DNA of 64,000 bases from an uncultured Bacteroidota bacterium (GCA_902790215.1 CADAQX010000009.1:1-64000); one strand, 5' to 3'. Counted from the first letter of the stretch, positions 32,973 through 42,896 are shown. Made by a program: numbers and translations. Notes: generated by a model from the sequence alone, not told the origin.

Positions 32973-35156
32973 TTAACGGGCTTGTTGGGGTTGACGGTTA
33001 TCATTGGGGGCGGCGAGGAGACAGTGGAAGGTGCTGCCCTGGCCGGGTTGGCTTTCGGCCCAGATGCGGCATCCTCGCAGGGTGTTGTCGTCGTGTCGCT
33101 TAATAATGTATTTGCACAGGATGAGGCCAAAGCCGGTGCCATGTGGTGCAGAGGGGTCTTTGGCGGTGCGCACCTCCTTGTCGGCACGGAAGAGGTTGTC
33201 GAGCGTTTCCTCATCCATTCCCGTTCCGGTGTCGGCAACTTCGATGTCCACAAACCGGCTGTCGCCAGCATAGACTCCGGCGCTGACGGCCACCTTGCCT
33301 TTGTGGGTGTGCTGCAGTGCGTTGTTGACGAGGTTGCGCAGCATGATTTCGACGAGCTGACGGTCGCCGTAGAGGCTGAGCGCGGTGGGGTTGAAAACGA
33401 GGTCTACATCGTGTTCAAGTCTCACGCACGAGGCGGCCACGCTCTCAAACACCTCTCCGAGGGGAAAAACCGTGGGCTGGAATTGCAGTCCACTGGGGAT
33501 GGAGAGGTTTGTCCAGTTTTTGATGTTTGAGAATGTACGCAGTAGCTGGTCGAGGATTTCCTGCCGCATTTCGGGGCTGAGCGACTTGTTGGTGAGGTAG
33601 GACAGGAACGGGTTGATGTCGTGGCGCATGACGGAAAGGCACGTCTCCACATTGGCGATGCGCTCAATGTCTTTCCGCTTGGCATCCTGGAGGGCTTGCT
33701 TCTCGTTGCGCAGCACGATGGACCGATGGCGCAGCAGCACCACCAAGACTGCCAGCAGAACAAGAAAGACGGAGCTGATGACAATGGTGAGGATGTAGTA
33801 ATGGTTTCGGGTCTCGGATTTGAAGAGGAGATCCTGAAGCATCAGGTCGGCACTTTCGTTTTGACCGATAAGCTTGAGTAGCTCCATTTCGCGGGCATAC
33901 CAGTGCGAGTTTTCCTCGGGGTTGTCAGAGTACCCCATGCGTATCAGTCCGTCGTAGAGCATTGACTCGAACTTCGGCGCCATGCCGTCGTGCCAGGAGG
34001 TGTCATCCAGCGCCATGGTGTAGTAGTCGTATGCCTGCTGGTATTCGTCGATGTGCAGACAGTATTCCGCTGCGGCCACGATGGCGCCGAGGTGCTGGTA
34101 GGGGTCGCTGGTCTGGAAAAACAGGTGTGTGGACACCTGGAACATGGAGAGGCCGTATTCCGGGGCCGTGAAGAGCGCATCGGTGGGGTACAGCCGGTCG
34201 GTAAGCGAATGAAGATAGAAAACCTTGTTGCGGCAATGGGGATGCCGGGTGTAGGTGTCGGGAAGGATGTTGGTGTCGGCGACGATGAATGCCTGCAGCT
34301 GAAAGACATTGGCCAGATGATAGATGCTGTATTGCCCGGGAATGGCAAGGATTTTGGCATTGTCGGCCAGATAGTCATAGGCTTTGCCCAAAAGGAGGGA
34401 ATCGCTGCCGTTGGCTGCAGCCAAGCGGTAGTAGCTGTGTGCCAAGGCATAGTTGAGCGACAGCTCCTCGGCATAGTCGCATCTGAGGCGGCTGCGAGCC
34501 TCCTCCACCTCGTCCAGCAGATCGCCCATGGCCTTCTTGGTTCCGGAGGAGAGTGCCGTCCCCGACGAGGAGGCGACAGCACGGTTGCGGTAGTGGTAGT
34601 TGAGAGTGAGGGAAGTGATGTAGTACTCCATCTGCGCATAAGAATAGAGATAGTATTCCGGGTTGTGCCGCAGGACGTTGGAGCGGTTGATGTCGTAGAG
34701 CAGCTGGTAGGAGTCGGCAATGCGGCAGCTCCGCTGCAACAGGCGTATCTGCATCAGTTGGGATATCACCTTCTCCACTTCGACATTTTTGCGTATGGCC
34801 TTGATGCCCGACAGTCCCGAGGGTTGGGAGGCCAACAGGGCGACACTGTCGATATAGGCCTCGGACGAGTCGTGCTCGGCCAGCATGTAGTAGCCGAAAG
34901 AGAGGTTGTTGTAGGCACGCAGTATCCCGTCGTGATAAGCGGGGAGCGAGTCGCGGAGGAGGTGCAGCGCATCATAGGCATAGCGTATGGAGACTTGCGG
35001 GTCCTGGTAGCGGTTCATAAACGACTGCTTGTTATAGCTGTCCACACGCGCTCGGAGACGCAAATCCACCCGTCCGCCAGAGTGCGGTGTGTGGCACTCG
35101 GCAACAACGAGAATGATGACGGCCAACAATGCCGCCCGCTTGAAATATCCAGTCAT
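32973..35156 (-). CDS. TPR-type membrane sensor histidine kinase
   Basis: 727 aa. An N-terminal hydrophobic export signal (to about residue 20) is followed by an exported region (about 30-450) of helical TPR-like repeats, with SIRYAYDALHLLRDSLPAYH near the start. A transmembrane helix spans about 453-475. The phosphoacceptor region is MRHDINPFLSYL (H512), and the ATPase domain has N-box NLVNNALQHT, DTGTG (642-646) and GTGFGL (673-678). This layout matches Bacteroidota kinases with DUF5112/DUF5113-like sensory parts, though that assignment is from memory. The start at 35156 is preferred because the 20-codon extension to 35216 adds nothing recognisable. Confidence 0.85.
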   Translation of the reverse strand: MTGYFKRAALLAVIILVVAECHTPHSGGRVDLRLRARVDSYNKQSFMNRYQDPQVSIRYAYDALHLLRDSLPAYHDGILRAYNNLSFGYYMLAEHDSSEAYIDSVALLASQPSGLSGIKAIRKNVEVEKVISQLMQIRLLQRSCRIADSYQLLYDINRSNVLRHNPEYYLYSYAQMEYYITSLTLNYHYRNRAVASSSGTALSSGTKKAMGDLLDEVEEARSRLRCDYAEELSLNYALAHSYYRLAAANGSDSLLLGKAYDYLADNAKILAIPGQYSIYHLANVFQLQAFIVADTNILPDTYTRHPHCRNKVFYLHSLTDRLYPTDALFTAPEYGLSMFQVSTHLFFQTSDPYQHLGAIVAAAEYCLHIDEYQQAYDYYTMALDDTSWHDGMAPKFESMLYDGLIRMGYSDNPEENSHWYAREMELLKLIGQNESADLMLQDLLFKSETRNHYYILTIVISSVFLVLLAVLVVLLRHRSIVLRNEKQALQDAKRKDIERIANVETCLSVMRHDINPFLSYLTNKSLSPEMRQEILDQLLRTFSNIKNWTNLSIPSGLQFQPTVFPLGEVFESVAASCVRLEHDVDLVFNPTALSLYGDRQLVEIMLRNLVNNALQHTHKGKVAVSAGVYAGDSRFVDIEVADTGTGMDEETLDNLFRADKEVRTAKDPSAPHGTGFGLILCKYIIKRHDDNTLRGCRIWAESQPGQGSTFHCLLAAPNDNRQPQQAR

Positions 35157-35302
35157 AATCGGGTGCAAAATTACAAAATATTCTTCATATATGTGAAAGT
35201 CTATCGCAACTTTCATTCCGACCCGCTTAGTCCATTAGGCATTAATGTCTTTAAAATTTAGGTTAAGAGGTGGCTTTTTTTTCATGTTTTAAAAATATTT
35301 GT

Positions 35303-35310
35303 TATATTTG
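35303..35310 (+). promoter_or_regulatory. -7 promoter element upstream of the small membrane protein (TATATTTG)
   Basis: TATATTTG fits TAnnTTTG, 24 bases upstream of the ATG at 35335. Confidence 0.65.
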
Positions 35311-35334
35311 CAAGAACAATAAACAACACTAATT

Positions 35335-35775
35335 ATGGAAGAAAACGAGATTATTTCATTGAAGAATAGCAAGATGTATGTCGCCCGCGTAGGCCGTTGG
35401 ATGAACATTTTTTCAATTGTTTCTGTTTTGGGAATGCTGTTTATCGTTGCCGGTGGCATCGTGATGCTTTATGTAAGTAATATGATGGACGAAGCCACTC
35501 CTTACTATTTAGACAATGTTGTCGGACTGGGCGGTGTAGGCATGATTATTTTGGCAGGAGCAATGATTCCCGCCATCATGATGATGCGCCGCGCTGTTGC
35601 CGAAGCCAAGCGAATCAAAGGCACCCAGGAGGTTTACCCAATTGTCAACTTCCTCCGCGAAAGCCAGAAACTGTGGCATTATACCACCATCGTTCTTATC
35701 GTTATATTTATCGTTGGCGTGATTGCCTCCATTATTGCAGGACTGTATTACACTTCCGTCCGTAGCATTTTTTAG
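35335..35775 (+). CDS. Small membrane protein, DUF5362-like
   Basis: 146 aa with three or four hydrophobic helices: WMNIFSIVSVLGMLFIVAGG, GLGGVGMIILAGAMIPAIMM and TTIVLIVIFIVGVIASIIAG. There is no signal peptide. It resembles the DUF5362 membrane family; function unknown. It is 27 bases upstream of nadB on the same strand and has its own promoter, so it may be co-transcribed with nadB. Confidence 0.6.
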   Translation: MEENEIISLKNSKMYVARVGRWMNIFSIVSVLGMLFIVAGGIVMLYVSNMMDEATPYYLDNVVGLGGVGMIILAGAMIPAIMMMRRAVAEAKRIKGTQEVYPIVNFLRESQKLWHYTTIVLIVIFIVGVIASIIAGLYYTSVRSIF

Positions 35776-35802
35776 GCTTATGCCAACCCCAACCGTACTG
35801 AG

Positions 35803-37380
35803 ATGAGGTACGAAGTAGATTTCTTAGTTATCGGGTCCGGTATTGCCGGTCTGAGTTTTGCCTTGAAGGTGGCCCCTTACGGGAAAGTATGTATCCTGAG
35901 CAAAGGCGAGGCCGCCGAGGGCTCCACACGCTATGCCCAGGGAGGCATAGCCGCTGTCATGTACGACAGCGACAGTTTCGACAAACACATCCACGACACC
36001 CTTGTGGCTGGCGACGGGATATGCGACCGCGAGGTGGTTGAGATGACCATCCGCGAGGCACCCGACCGCATCCGCGAGTTGGTGCAATACGGAGTTAACT
36101 TCGACAAAAGCCGTGGTAGCGACCGTTTCGACCTCCACAGGGAAGGCGGCCACTCCGAATTCCGCATCCTGCACCACAAGGACAATACCGGTGCCGAGAT
36201 AGAAAGGGGACTGCTTGAGGCTGTGCGCAGCCATCCTAATATTGAATTAAAGGAACATCAGTTCGCCATCGACATCATCACCCAGCACCATTTGGGCCAG
36301 CGGGTGACCAAGCACACACCCGGCATCGAATGCTATGGTGTCTATGCCCTTGACTGCCGTACCAATGAGATTGACACTTATCTGGCCAAGGTCACACTCC
36401 TGGCCACCGGCGGCATGGGGAATGTATACACCACCACCACCACACCCATTGTCTCCACCGGCGACGGTGTGGCCATGGTGCACCGTGCACGCGGCGTGCT
36501 GGCCGACTTGGAGTTTATGCAGTTCCACCCCACTTCGTTGTACAATCCTGCCGAGAAACCCGCATTCCTCATCACCGAGGCCATGCGCGGCGCCGGTGCC
36601 ATCCTCAAGGACTTCAAGGGTCACGAATTCATGCATAAATACGATGCCCGCCTGTCACTGGCTCCCCGCGACATTGTGGCACGCGCCATCGACAATGAGA
36701 TGAAGATTGCCGGTGTCGACCACCTCTACCTCGACGCCCGCGGCATTGGCAAGGACGAACTCATCAACGGTTTCCCCACCATCTATGCCAAATGCTTGGA
36801 GTTGGGCATCAATATCACCAAGGACATGATACCCATCCGCCCGGCAGCGCACTACCAGTGCGGCGGCATCAAGGTGGACCGAAACGGTGAATCATCCATC
36901 AAGCACCTCTATGCCGCCGGCGAATGCGCCTGCACCGGCCTGCACGGAGGCAACCGTCTGGCCAGCAATTCCCTATTGGAAGCTGTAGTCTATGCCCACA
37001 ACGCAGCAATGAGTGCCATCAATCAGATATCTCAGAGCAGTCAGAACACTCCGAATAGCCAAATCCCCGACTGGAATGCCGAGGGCATGGTGCTCAACGA
37101 AGAGATGGTGCTCATCACCCAGACCAAGCGCGAGCTGCAGGAACTCATGTGGAACTACGTCGGCATTGTACGCAGCGACCTGCGGCTGCAGCGTGCTTTC
37201 GACAGGCTCAACCTCATTTTCCGCGAGACCGAAGACCTCTACAATCGTTCTGTGCTCACTGAGGAGCTGAGCGAGTTGCGCAACCTCATCGCCTGTGCCT
37301 ACCTAATCATCAAGATGGCCCGCGCCCGCCGCGAAAACGTGGGGCTCCACTATAGCATAGACTTGGTCAAAGACAAATAG
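35803..37380 (+). CDS. nadB: L-aspartate oxidase
   Basis: NadB oxidises L-aspartate to iminoaspartate, the first step of de novo NAD synthesis. The 525-aa product has the FAD Rossmann motif GSGIAG (11-16), STRYAQGGIAAV, HREGGHSEFRILHHKDNTG with the catalytic region, EFMQFHPTSL, RPAAHYQCGGIKVD and GGNRLASNSLLE. A Gln/Ser/Asn-rich linker (NQISQSSQNTPNSQIPDW) follows that block. nadA and nadC are not adjacent. Confidence 0.95.
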   Translation: MRYEVDFLVIGSGIAGLSFALKVAPYGKVCILSKGEAAEGSTRYAQGGIAAVMYDSDSFDKHIHDTLVAGDGICDREVVEMTIREAPDRIRELVQYGVNFDKSRGSDRFDLHREGGHSEFRILHHKDNTGAEIERGLLEAVRSHPNIELKEHQFAIDIITQHHLGQRVTKHTPGIECYGVYALDCRTNEIDTYLAKVTLLATGGMGNVYTTTTTPIVSTGDGVAMVHRARGVLADLEFMQFHPTSLYNPAEKPAFLITEAMRGAGAILKDFKGHEFMHKYDARLSLAPRDIVARAIDNEMKIAGVDHLYLDARGIGKDELINGFPTIYAKCLELGINITKDMIPIRPAAHYQCGGIKVDRNGESSIKHLYAAGECACTGLHGGNRLASNSLLEAVVYAHNAAMSAINQISQSSQNTPNSQIPDWNAEGMVLNEEMVLITQTKRELQELMWNYVGIVRSDLRLQRAFDRLNLIFRETEDLYNRSVLTEELSELRNLIACAYLIIKMARARRENVGLHYSIDLVKDK

Positions 37381-37387
37381 CCACCCC

Positions 37388-37446
37388 AAAGAATAATCAG
37401 ATTATTCAGAATACTCTGATTATTCTGATTATTCCGATTATTCCGA
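37388..37446. repeat. ATTATTC word array (family D)
   Basis: AATAATCAGATTATTCAGAA followed by CTGATTATTCTGATTATTCC and one more CGATTATTCCG word. The first part can fold back on the second. It lies 30 bases before the next start codon. Confidence 0.65.
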
Positions 37447-37475
37447 ATCCTCCGAAAAATAAAACACTCCCACTC

Positions 37476-38645
37476 TTGAAAAAATACGACTTTGACGAAA
37501 TCATCCCGCGCAAGAACACCGCATGCGTCAAACACGATGCACTGGAGTTGTTTTTCGGTCGCGACGACTTGACCCCCATGTGGGTGGCCGATATGGACTT
37601 CCGCACTCCCGACTTTATCATGGATGCATTGCGCACCCGCTGCAACCACGAGGTGCTGGGCTATGCCATCCCGCCCGAAAGCTATTGGCAGACCGTCATC
37701 CAGTGGTTCCAGCGACATTACGGTGTTTCATGCATCAAGGAGGAACTCCACTTCATACCCGGCATTGTGGCGGGCATCTCTTTTGTCATCCAGGCCATGA
37801 CCCAGCCAGGCGACGGCATCCTGGTGACAACACCCGTCTATCCGCCTTTCCTCAATCTGCCGCAAGGCGGACATCGCCAACTGGTATGCAGCCCCCTGAA
37901 GGTCGAGGACGGACGCTTTGCCATCGATTTCGAAGACCTCGAATGGCGCGCACGCCAGTGCCGCTGGATGATTCTCAGCAACCCCCACAACCCCGGCGGC
38001 ACCGTCTGGGGCGAGGAGGTGCTGCGCCGTGTGGCTGAAATATGCTACCGCAACAACGTCAACGTCATCTCTGACGAGATTCATGCCGACATGACCCTGC
38101 CTCCGCACCGTCACGTCAGCTTTAGCACCGTAAGCCCTCAGGCCAAGGAAATCTCCATCACCTTCATGGCACCCAGCAAGACTTTCAACATGGCCGGGCT
38201 GGGCAGCTCGGTGTGCTATTGCGGCAGTGACTCACTGCGCAAGCGTTTCTTCGGCTATCTCGACGCCTACGAAGTGGCCGGAGGCAACATCTTCGCCTTT
38301 GTAGGAGCCGAGGCTGCCTTTAAACACGGCGAGGAATGGCTGACACAGATGCTGCAATACCTGAGCGGCAATGTGGACTTCCTGCGTGGCTATCTGCAGG
38401 AGCACCTGCCGCAGGTCAAGGCCATCCTGCCCGAGGCCTCCTATCTGGCCTGGCTCGACTTCAGCGATATGGGTCTCACCCACGAGGAAATCAAAGACCG
38501 CCTAATCAACCGCGCCCGCGTGGCATTGAACGACGGCACCACCTTCGGTGGCAGCAACTACCGCTGCTGTTTCCGCATCAACCTCGGCTGCCCGCGCGCC
38601 ACTCTCGCCGATGTCCTCGACCGCATTGTCGGCTGCCTGAAATAG
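37476..38645 (+). CDS. PatB/MalY-type PLP-dependent C-S lyase (aminotransferase class I/II fold)
   Basis: 389 aa starting from a TTG at 37476 (MKKYDFDEIIPRKNTACVKH). It has MWVADMDFRTPDFIMDAL, YPPFLNLP, LSNPHNPGGTVW, SDEIHADMTLP and the PLP lysine in MAPSKTFNMAGL. These are the marks of the PatB/MalY group, which act as cystathionine beta-lyases or aminotransferases; the natural substrate is uncertain. No ATG lies in frame near the N-terminus, so TTG is likely the real start. It ends before a strong palindrome at 38694. Confidence 0.85.
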   Translation: MKKYDFDEIIPRKNTACVKHDALELFFGRDDLTPMWVADMDFRTPDFIMDALRTRCNHEVLGYAIPPESYWQTVIQWFQRHYGVSCIKEELHFIPGIVAGISFVIQAMTQPGDGILVTTPVYPPFLNLPQGGHRQLVCSPLKVEDGRFAIDFEDLEWRARQCRWMILSNPHNPGGTVWGEEVLRRVAEICYRNNVNVISDEIHADMTLPPHRHVSFSTVSPQAKEISITFMAPSKTFNMAGLGSSVCYCGSDSLRKRFFGYLDAYEVAGGNIFAFVGAEAAFKHGEEWLTQMLQYLSGNVDFLRGYLQEHLPQVKAILPEASYLAWLDFSDMGLTHEEIKDRLINRARVALNDGTTFGGSNYRCCFRINLGCPRATLADVLDRIVGCLK

Positions 38646-38693
38646 GGTAATCCCCCCCCAAAAAAAAGCACTGCCTGAACAGGTGGTAGGCAG

Positions 38694-38738
38694 AGAAAAA
38701 ATGTCTGTTGAAAATTAGACTGTTAAGACATTTTTTCT
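38694..38738. terminator. Terminator-like palindrome between the lyase gene and the ATP synthase operon
   Basis: 13-bp perfect inverted repeat AGAAAAAATGTCT / AGACATTTTTTCT with a 19-nt loop. The T6 run lies in the right arm, followed by GTTTTATT. Confidence 0.7.
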
Positions 38739-38757
38739 GTTTTATTGTGTTAAAAAC

Positions 38758-38788
38758 TTGTGTGAATGAAATATTATGATTAATTTTG
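38758..38788 (+). promoter_or_regulatory. Promoter of the ATP synthase genes (TTG, 20 bp, TAATTTTG)
   Basis: TTG at 38758-38760, 20 bases, then TAATTTTG at 38781-38788, the two-part Bacteroidota promoter. About 95 nt of leader precede atpE. Confidence 0.7.
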
Positions 38789-38885
38789 CCTATTCAAAAG
38801 CAGGGGGTACACCTGTGCCTTTGGATACACCTAGAATATTAATATTCATATAAATACATTAACAAATCACATAAAAAACACAACT

Positions 38886-39140
38886 ATGTCATTACTCATT
38901 TTATTACAAGCTGCTGCCCAAATGGCCTGGGGTTATTTCGGTGCAGCCGTCGGAGCTGGTCTGGCAACCATCGGTGCCGGTCTCGGTATTGGTAAAATCG
39001 GTCAGGGTGCCATGGAAGGCATGGCCCGTCAGCCTGAGGCTGGTGGCGACATCCGTTCTACCATGATTATCGCGGCCGCTCTGGTTGAAGGTGTTGCCTT
39101 CTTCGCAGTGGTTGTCTGCTTGCTGGTTGTCCTCAAGTAG
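38886..39140 (+). CDS. atpE: ATP synthase F0 subunit c
   Basis: 84-aa two-helix proteolipid that forms the rotor ring. It has the Gly-rich first helix (GAAVGAGLATIGAGLGIGKI), the ARQPEA polar loop, and the ion-binding Glu in the second helix (AALVEGVAFFAVVV). It is the first gene of the segment; subunit a (atpB) is not upstream. Confidence 0.95.
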   Translation: MSLLILLQAAAQMAWGYFGAAVGAGLATIGAGLGIGKIGQGAMEGMARQPEAGGDIRSTMIIAAALVEGVAFFAVVVCLLVVLK

Positions 39141-39234
39141 TCCTCCGACGCAGCAGGAAGAGATGTTGGCGCGATTGGCGCCAACATCCCTTTCCCTCTA
39201 ACTTTATTCAACACGAAACAAATAATTGTTATAT

Positions 39235-39735
39235 ATGAACAATCCGTTAATCAATCCTGGTTTAGGCACTTTCTTTTGGATGCTCGTCTCTTTCGGCGTG
39301 CTGGTTTTCATTCTTGGCAAGTGGGGCTGGCCCATGCTGCTCAAGGCGCTGAAGAAGCGTGAGCAGGCCATTGCCGACTCGCTCAACGCCGCACAGAAGG
39401 CACGCGAGGAAATGGCACAGCTGGTGGCTCACAACGAGGAGTTGTTGAGACAGGCAAAGGTGGAGCGCGACGAAATGCTGCGTAATGCACGCCTGACGAG
39501 CGAGAAAATCGTCGAGGATGCACGTACCAAGGCAACCGAGGAAGCCGACCGCATCGTAGAAAATGCCCGCGAGAGCATCAACTACGAGAAACTGAAAGCT
39601 ATGCACGACCTAAAGAACCAGATAGCCACCCTTTCCATCGACATCGCCGAGAAACTGATGATGGCCGAGCTCTCCGACAAAGAGAAAGCCAACGCCATTA
39701 TCCTGCGCGAGCTGGAAGAGGCGCATCTGAATTAA
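39235..39735 (+). CDS. atpF: ATP synthase F0 subunit b
   Basis: 166 aa: one N-terminal transmembrane helix (TFFWMLVSFGVLVFILGKWG), then a long charged helix (QAIADSLNAAQKAREEMAQL onward) that forms the peripheral stalk. The start at 39235 (MNNPLINPGLG) is chosen over a TTG at 39226. The stop codon lies inside an AATTAAGAATTC word tract. Confidence 0.95.
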   Translation: MNNPLINPGLGTFFWMLVSFGVLVFILGKWGWPMLLKALKKREQAIADSLNAAQKAREEMAQLVAHNEELLRQAKVERDEMLRNARLTSEKIVEDARTKATEEADRIVENARESINYEKLKAMHDLKNQIATLSIDIAEKLMMAELSDKEKANAIILRELEEAHLN

Positions 39736-39778
39736 GAATTCAGAATTAAGAAATCAAATTAATAATTCAGAATTAAGA
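39728..39778. repeat. AATTAAGAATTC word array (family F)
   Basis: GAATTAAGAATTCAGAATTA followed by ATTAATAATTCAGAATTAAG. It overlaps the atpF stop and fills the gap up to the atpH start. Confidence 0.6.
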
Positions 39779-39787
39779 GTTTAGAAA

Positions 39788-40345
39788 GTGCAAGACTATA
39801 GAATCAATATCAATTACGCGAAGGCACTCTTTATGCTGGCTGCGGAGCTCAACGAGCAGGACACCGTCGCTGTCGACATGCGGCTGGTCAACGCTGTCTG
39901 CGCCGACAACCGCGAGCTGAACGCCGTCTTCCGTAATCCTGAAATCAAGATGTCCAAAAAGGCCGCCATCGTCGATGCCCTTTTTGGCGAACATGTAGGC
40001 AAAACCTCCTTGGCATTTCTCCATTTTGTAGTGCGCAAGCACCGCACGGTCAACCTGCGCGGCATCTCTGCCTCCTATCTGGATCTCTACAGGGAGAGCC
40101 ACGGCATCGTGCTTTCAAAGTTCACTACTGCCGAGCCTGTCGACCAGGACATTCTCGACCTCGTGAGCAAAACCATTGCCGCACACACCGACAAGAAGGT
40201 GGAGCTCCAGACTGTGACCGACCCAAAAATCATCGGCGGCTTCGCTTTGGAGTTCGAAAACAACATCTACGATGCCCGGCTCAGCACTTACTTAGTCAAG
40301 CTGCGCCAGCAGTTCGAGAAGAACATCTACGAGAGCAAACTTTAG
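39788..40345 (+). CDS. atpH: ATP synthase F1 subunit delta
   Basis: 185 aa from a GTG at 39788 (MQDYRININYAKALFMLAAE). It has the alpha-helical N-terminal OSCP domain and the C-terminal signature GGFALEFENNIYDARLSTYL. It connects F1 with the b stalk. It is 52 bases after atpF and 23 before atpA. Confidence 0.9.
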   Translation: MQDYRININYAKALFMLAAELNEQDTVAVDMRLVNAVCADNRELNAVFRNPEIKMSKKAAIVDALFGEHVGKTSLAFLHFVVRKHRTVNLRGISASYLDLYRESHGIVLSKFTTAEPVDQDILDLVSKTIAAHTDKKVELQTVTDPKIIGGFALEFENNIYDARLSTYLVKLRQQFEKNIYESKL

Positions 40346-40368
40346 AAATAAACTAATACATTACATAT

Positions 40369-41949
40369 ATGTCAGAAATAAAACCTGCCGAAGTATCGGC
40401 GATTCTGAAGAAACAGCTGGCCGACGTCAATCTCGATGTTGCGCTGGAGGAGGTCGGCACCGTCCTCACCGTCGGTGACGGCATCGCCCGCGTCTATGGC
40501 CTCAATAACGCCCAGTCCGGCGAGCTCGTCGAGTTTGCCACAGGCGAACAGGGCATCGTCCAGAACCTCGAAGAGGACAATGTCGGCGTGGTGATGCTGG
40601 CCGAAGCCAGTACCATCAACGAAGGCGACACCGTCAAGCGCACCAAGCGCATTGCCTCCATCAAGGTGGGCGAAGGCCTGGTGGGCCGTGTCATCAACAC
40701 CATCGGCGAGCCCATCGATGGTAAGGGCAACATCGAAGGTGAACTATTCGAAATGCCTATCGAACGCAAAGCCCCCGGTGTCATCTTCCGCCAACCCGTC
40801 GAGCAGCCCCTCCAGACTGGCATCAAGGCCATCGACTCCATGATTCCTATCGGACGCGGACAGCGTGAGCTCATCATCGGTGACCGCCAGACCGGCAAGA
40901 CTGCCATTGCTATCGACACCATTATCAACCAAAAGAACTTCTACGATGCTGGCGACCCCGTTTACTGTATTTATGTAGCTTGTGGTCAGAAAGGCTCTAC
41001 CGTCGCCAACCTGGTGAAGAACCTCGAGGAGAAAGGCGCCATGGCTTACACCATCGTTGTTTCCGCCACTGCCTCCGACCCCGCCGCCATGCAGTTCTAT
41101 GCTCCCTTTGCCGGTGCCGCTATCGGCGAATACTTCCGTGACACAGGGCGCAATGCTTTGGTCATCTACGACGACTTGAGCAAGCAGGCTGTAGCTTACC
41201 GCGAAGTTTCGTTGCTGCTCCGTCGCCCGCCGGGACGTGAGGCTTATCCGGGCGATGTGTTCTACCTCCACAGCCGTCTGCTGGAGCGCGCTGCACGAAT
41301 CATCCAGAGCGACGAGATTGCCCGTCAGATGAACGACCTGCCCGCATGCCTCAAAGACAAGGTGAAGGGTGGCGGTTCTCTCACGGCTCTGCCCATCATC
41401 GAGACCCAGGCAGGCGACGTGTCGGCATACATCCCCACCAACGTCATCTCCATCACCGATGGCCAGATATTCCTTGAGACCAACCTGTTCAATGCCGGTA
41501 TCCGTCCTGCCATCAACGTGGGTATCTCCGTCTCCCGCGTGGGCGGCAAGGCACAGATCAAGTCCATGAAGAAAATTGCCGGTACACTGAAACTCGACCA
41601 GGCTCAGTACCGCGAGCTGGAGGCCTTCTCCAAGTTCGGCTCCGACCTCGACGCCGCCACCAAGGCAGTGCTGGACAAAGGTGCCCGCAACGTGGAAATC
41701 CTCAAGCAGCCCCAGTACAGCCCCATGGCTGTGGAAGACCAGGTAGCCATCATCTTCTGCGGAACGAAAGGCCTGCTCCAGAAAGTGCCCGTCGATAAGG
41801 TACGCAACTTCGAGAGCGAGTTCCTCTTCTTCCTCCACCAGAACCATGCCGGCATCCTGGAGAACCTCCACAATGGCAAACTGGTCGACGAGGACCTCGA
41901 CACCCTCAAGAGTGTCGCCCTCGACATGGCCGGGAAATACGCAAAATAA
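40369..41949 (+). CDS. atpA: ATP synthase F1 subunit alpha
   Basis: 526 aa, the non-catalytic nucleotide-binding subunit. It has Walker [10 protein letters not shown], the [20 protein letters not shown] block and the [20 protein letters not shown] motif. It is full length for the family and six bases upstream of atpG. Confidence 0.97.
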   Translation: MSEIKPAEVSAILKKQLADVNLDVALEEVGTVLTVGDGIARVYGLNNAQSGELVEFATGEQGIVQNLEEDNVGVVMLAEASTINEGDTVKRTKRIASIKVGEGLVGRVINTIGEPIDGKGNIEGELFEMPIERKAPGVIFRQPVEQPLQTGIKAIDSMIPIGRGQRELIIGDRQTGKTAIAIDTIINQKNFYDAGDPVYCIYVACGQKGSTVANLVKNLEEKGAMAYTIVVSATASDPAAMQFYAPFAGAAIGEYFRDTGRNALVIYDDLSKQAVAYREVSLLLRRPPGREAYPGDVFYLHSRLLERAARIIQSDEIARQMNDLPACLKDKVKGGGSLTALPIIETQAGDVSAYIPTNVISITDGQIFLETNLFNAGIRPAINVGISVSRVGGKAQIKSMKKIAGTLKLDQAQYRELEAFSKFGSDLDAATKAVLDKGARNVEILKQPQYSPMAVEDQVAIIFCGTKGLLQKVPVDKVRNFESEFLFFLHQNHAGILENLHNGKLVDEDLDTLKSVALDMAGKYAK

Positions 41950-41955
41950 TCTGTT

Positions 41956-42843
41956 ATGGCAAACTTAAAAGAAGTCCGTACCCGTATCGCCTCCGTCAGC
42001 TCCACGCAGCAGATCACCTCTGCCATGAAGATGGTGTCGGCCGCCAAGTTCCGCAGGGCGCAGAACGCCATTGTGGGCATGAGGCCCTACGCCAACCAGC
42101 TGGGGCAGATAGCTGCCGACATCGACACGGGCGACGGCATACAAACCCCCTACCACGAGGTGCGGCGGCTCGAGAACGTACTGCTGATAGTGGTGACATC
42201 CAACAAAGGCCTGTGCGGTGCATTCAACAGCAATGTCATCAAGCAGGCTCAGGCACGGATTGACCACTACCACTCCATTGCCACTCCCGAACAGCCCGCT
42301 CGGCTTGCCATGATTACCATCGGCAAACGTTGCTCCGAGTTCTTCGCCAAACGGTTCGACAACATTGTGGCCACACGCGACGACCTGCTCGACAATGCAA
42401 CTTTCGACTCCGTGGCAAACATGGCCGACGACATCATGCAACAGTTCTGCGACAAGAAGTACGATCGCGTAGAACTGATATACAATCAGTTCAAGAACTC
42501 TCTCGTGCAAATCCTCAGCACCGAGCAGTTCCTCCCCATCGAGGCCCGAAAAGAAGAAAAGGCTCAAGCCTCGCGCTCTGCCAACGACTACATCTACGAG
42601 CCCTCGAAGGAGGAAATCATGCGCGAGATGATTCCCCTCACACTCCGATCCCACCTCTACCGCGTTGTGCTCGACTCTTTAGCCTCCGAACACGGCGCAC
42701 GCATGAACGCCATGCAGAAAGCCACCGACAACGCCACCGAGCTGCTCAAAGAGCTGCGCCTCAGCTACAACAAGGCACGCCAGGCCGCCATCACCAATGA
42801 AATTATCGAAATTGTGAGCGGTTCCGAAGCCTTGAAAGGATAA
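41956..42843 (+). CDS. atpG: ATP synthase F1 subunit gamma
   Basis: 295 aa, the central rotor shaft. The N-terminus MANLKEVRTRIASVSSTQQI and the C-terminal ITNEIIEIVSGSEALKG are the paired coiled-coil ends of AtpG; TSNKGLCGAFNSNVIKQA is the conserved middle block. The beta and epsilon genes do not follow; the next gene is a sugar transporter. Confidence 0.95.
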   Translation: MANLKEVRTRIASVSSTQQITSAMKMVSAAKFRRAQNAIVGMRPYANQLGQIAADIDTGDGIQTPYHEVRRLENVLLIVVTSNKGLCGAFNSNVIKQAQARIDHYHSIATPEQPARLAMITIGKRCSEFFAKRFDNIVATRDDLLDNATFDSVANMADDIMQQFCDKKYDRVELIYNQFKNSLVQILSTEQFLPIEARKEEKAQASRSANDYIYEPSKEEIMREMIPLTLRSHLYRVVLDSLASEHGARMNAMQKATDNATELLKELRLSYNKARQAAITNEIIEIVSGSEALKG

Positions 42844-42850
42844 TGATTGT

Positions 42851-42886
42851 TGAACCCTTAAACCCTTGCGGCCACAGGCCGCTGTA
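42851..42886. repeat. AACCCTTAAACCC word with a GCGGCC hairpin
   Basis: AACCCTTAAACCC at 42853-42865 is identical to the reverse complement of 20311-20323. GCGGCC-ACA-GGCCGC (42868-42882) then forms a short strong hairpin without a T tract, 14 bases before the MFS start. Confidence 0.6.
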
Positions 42887-42896
42887 ACATTACAAT

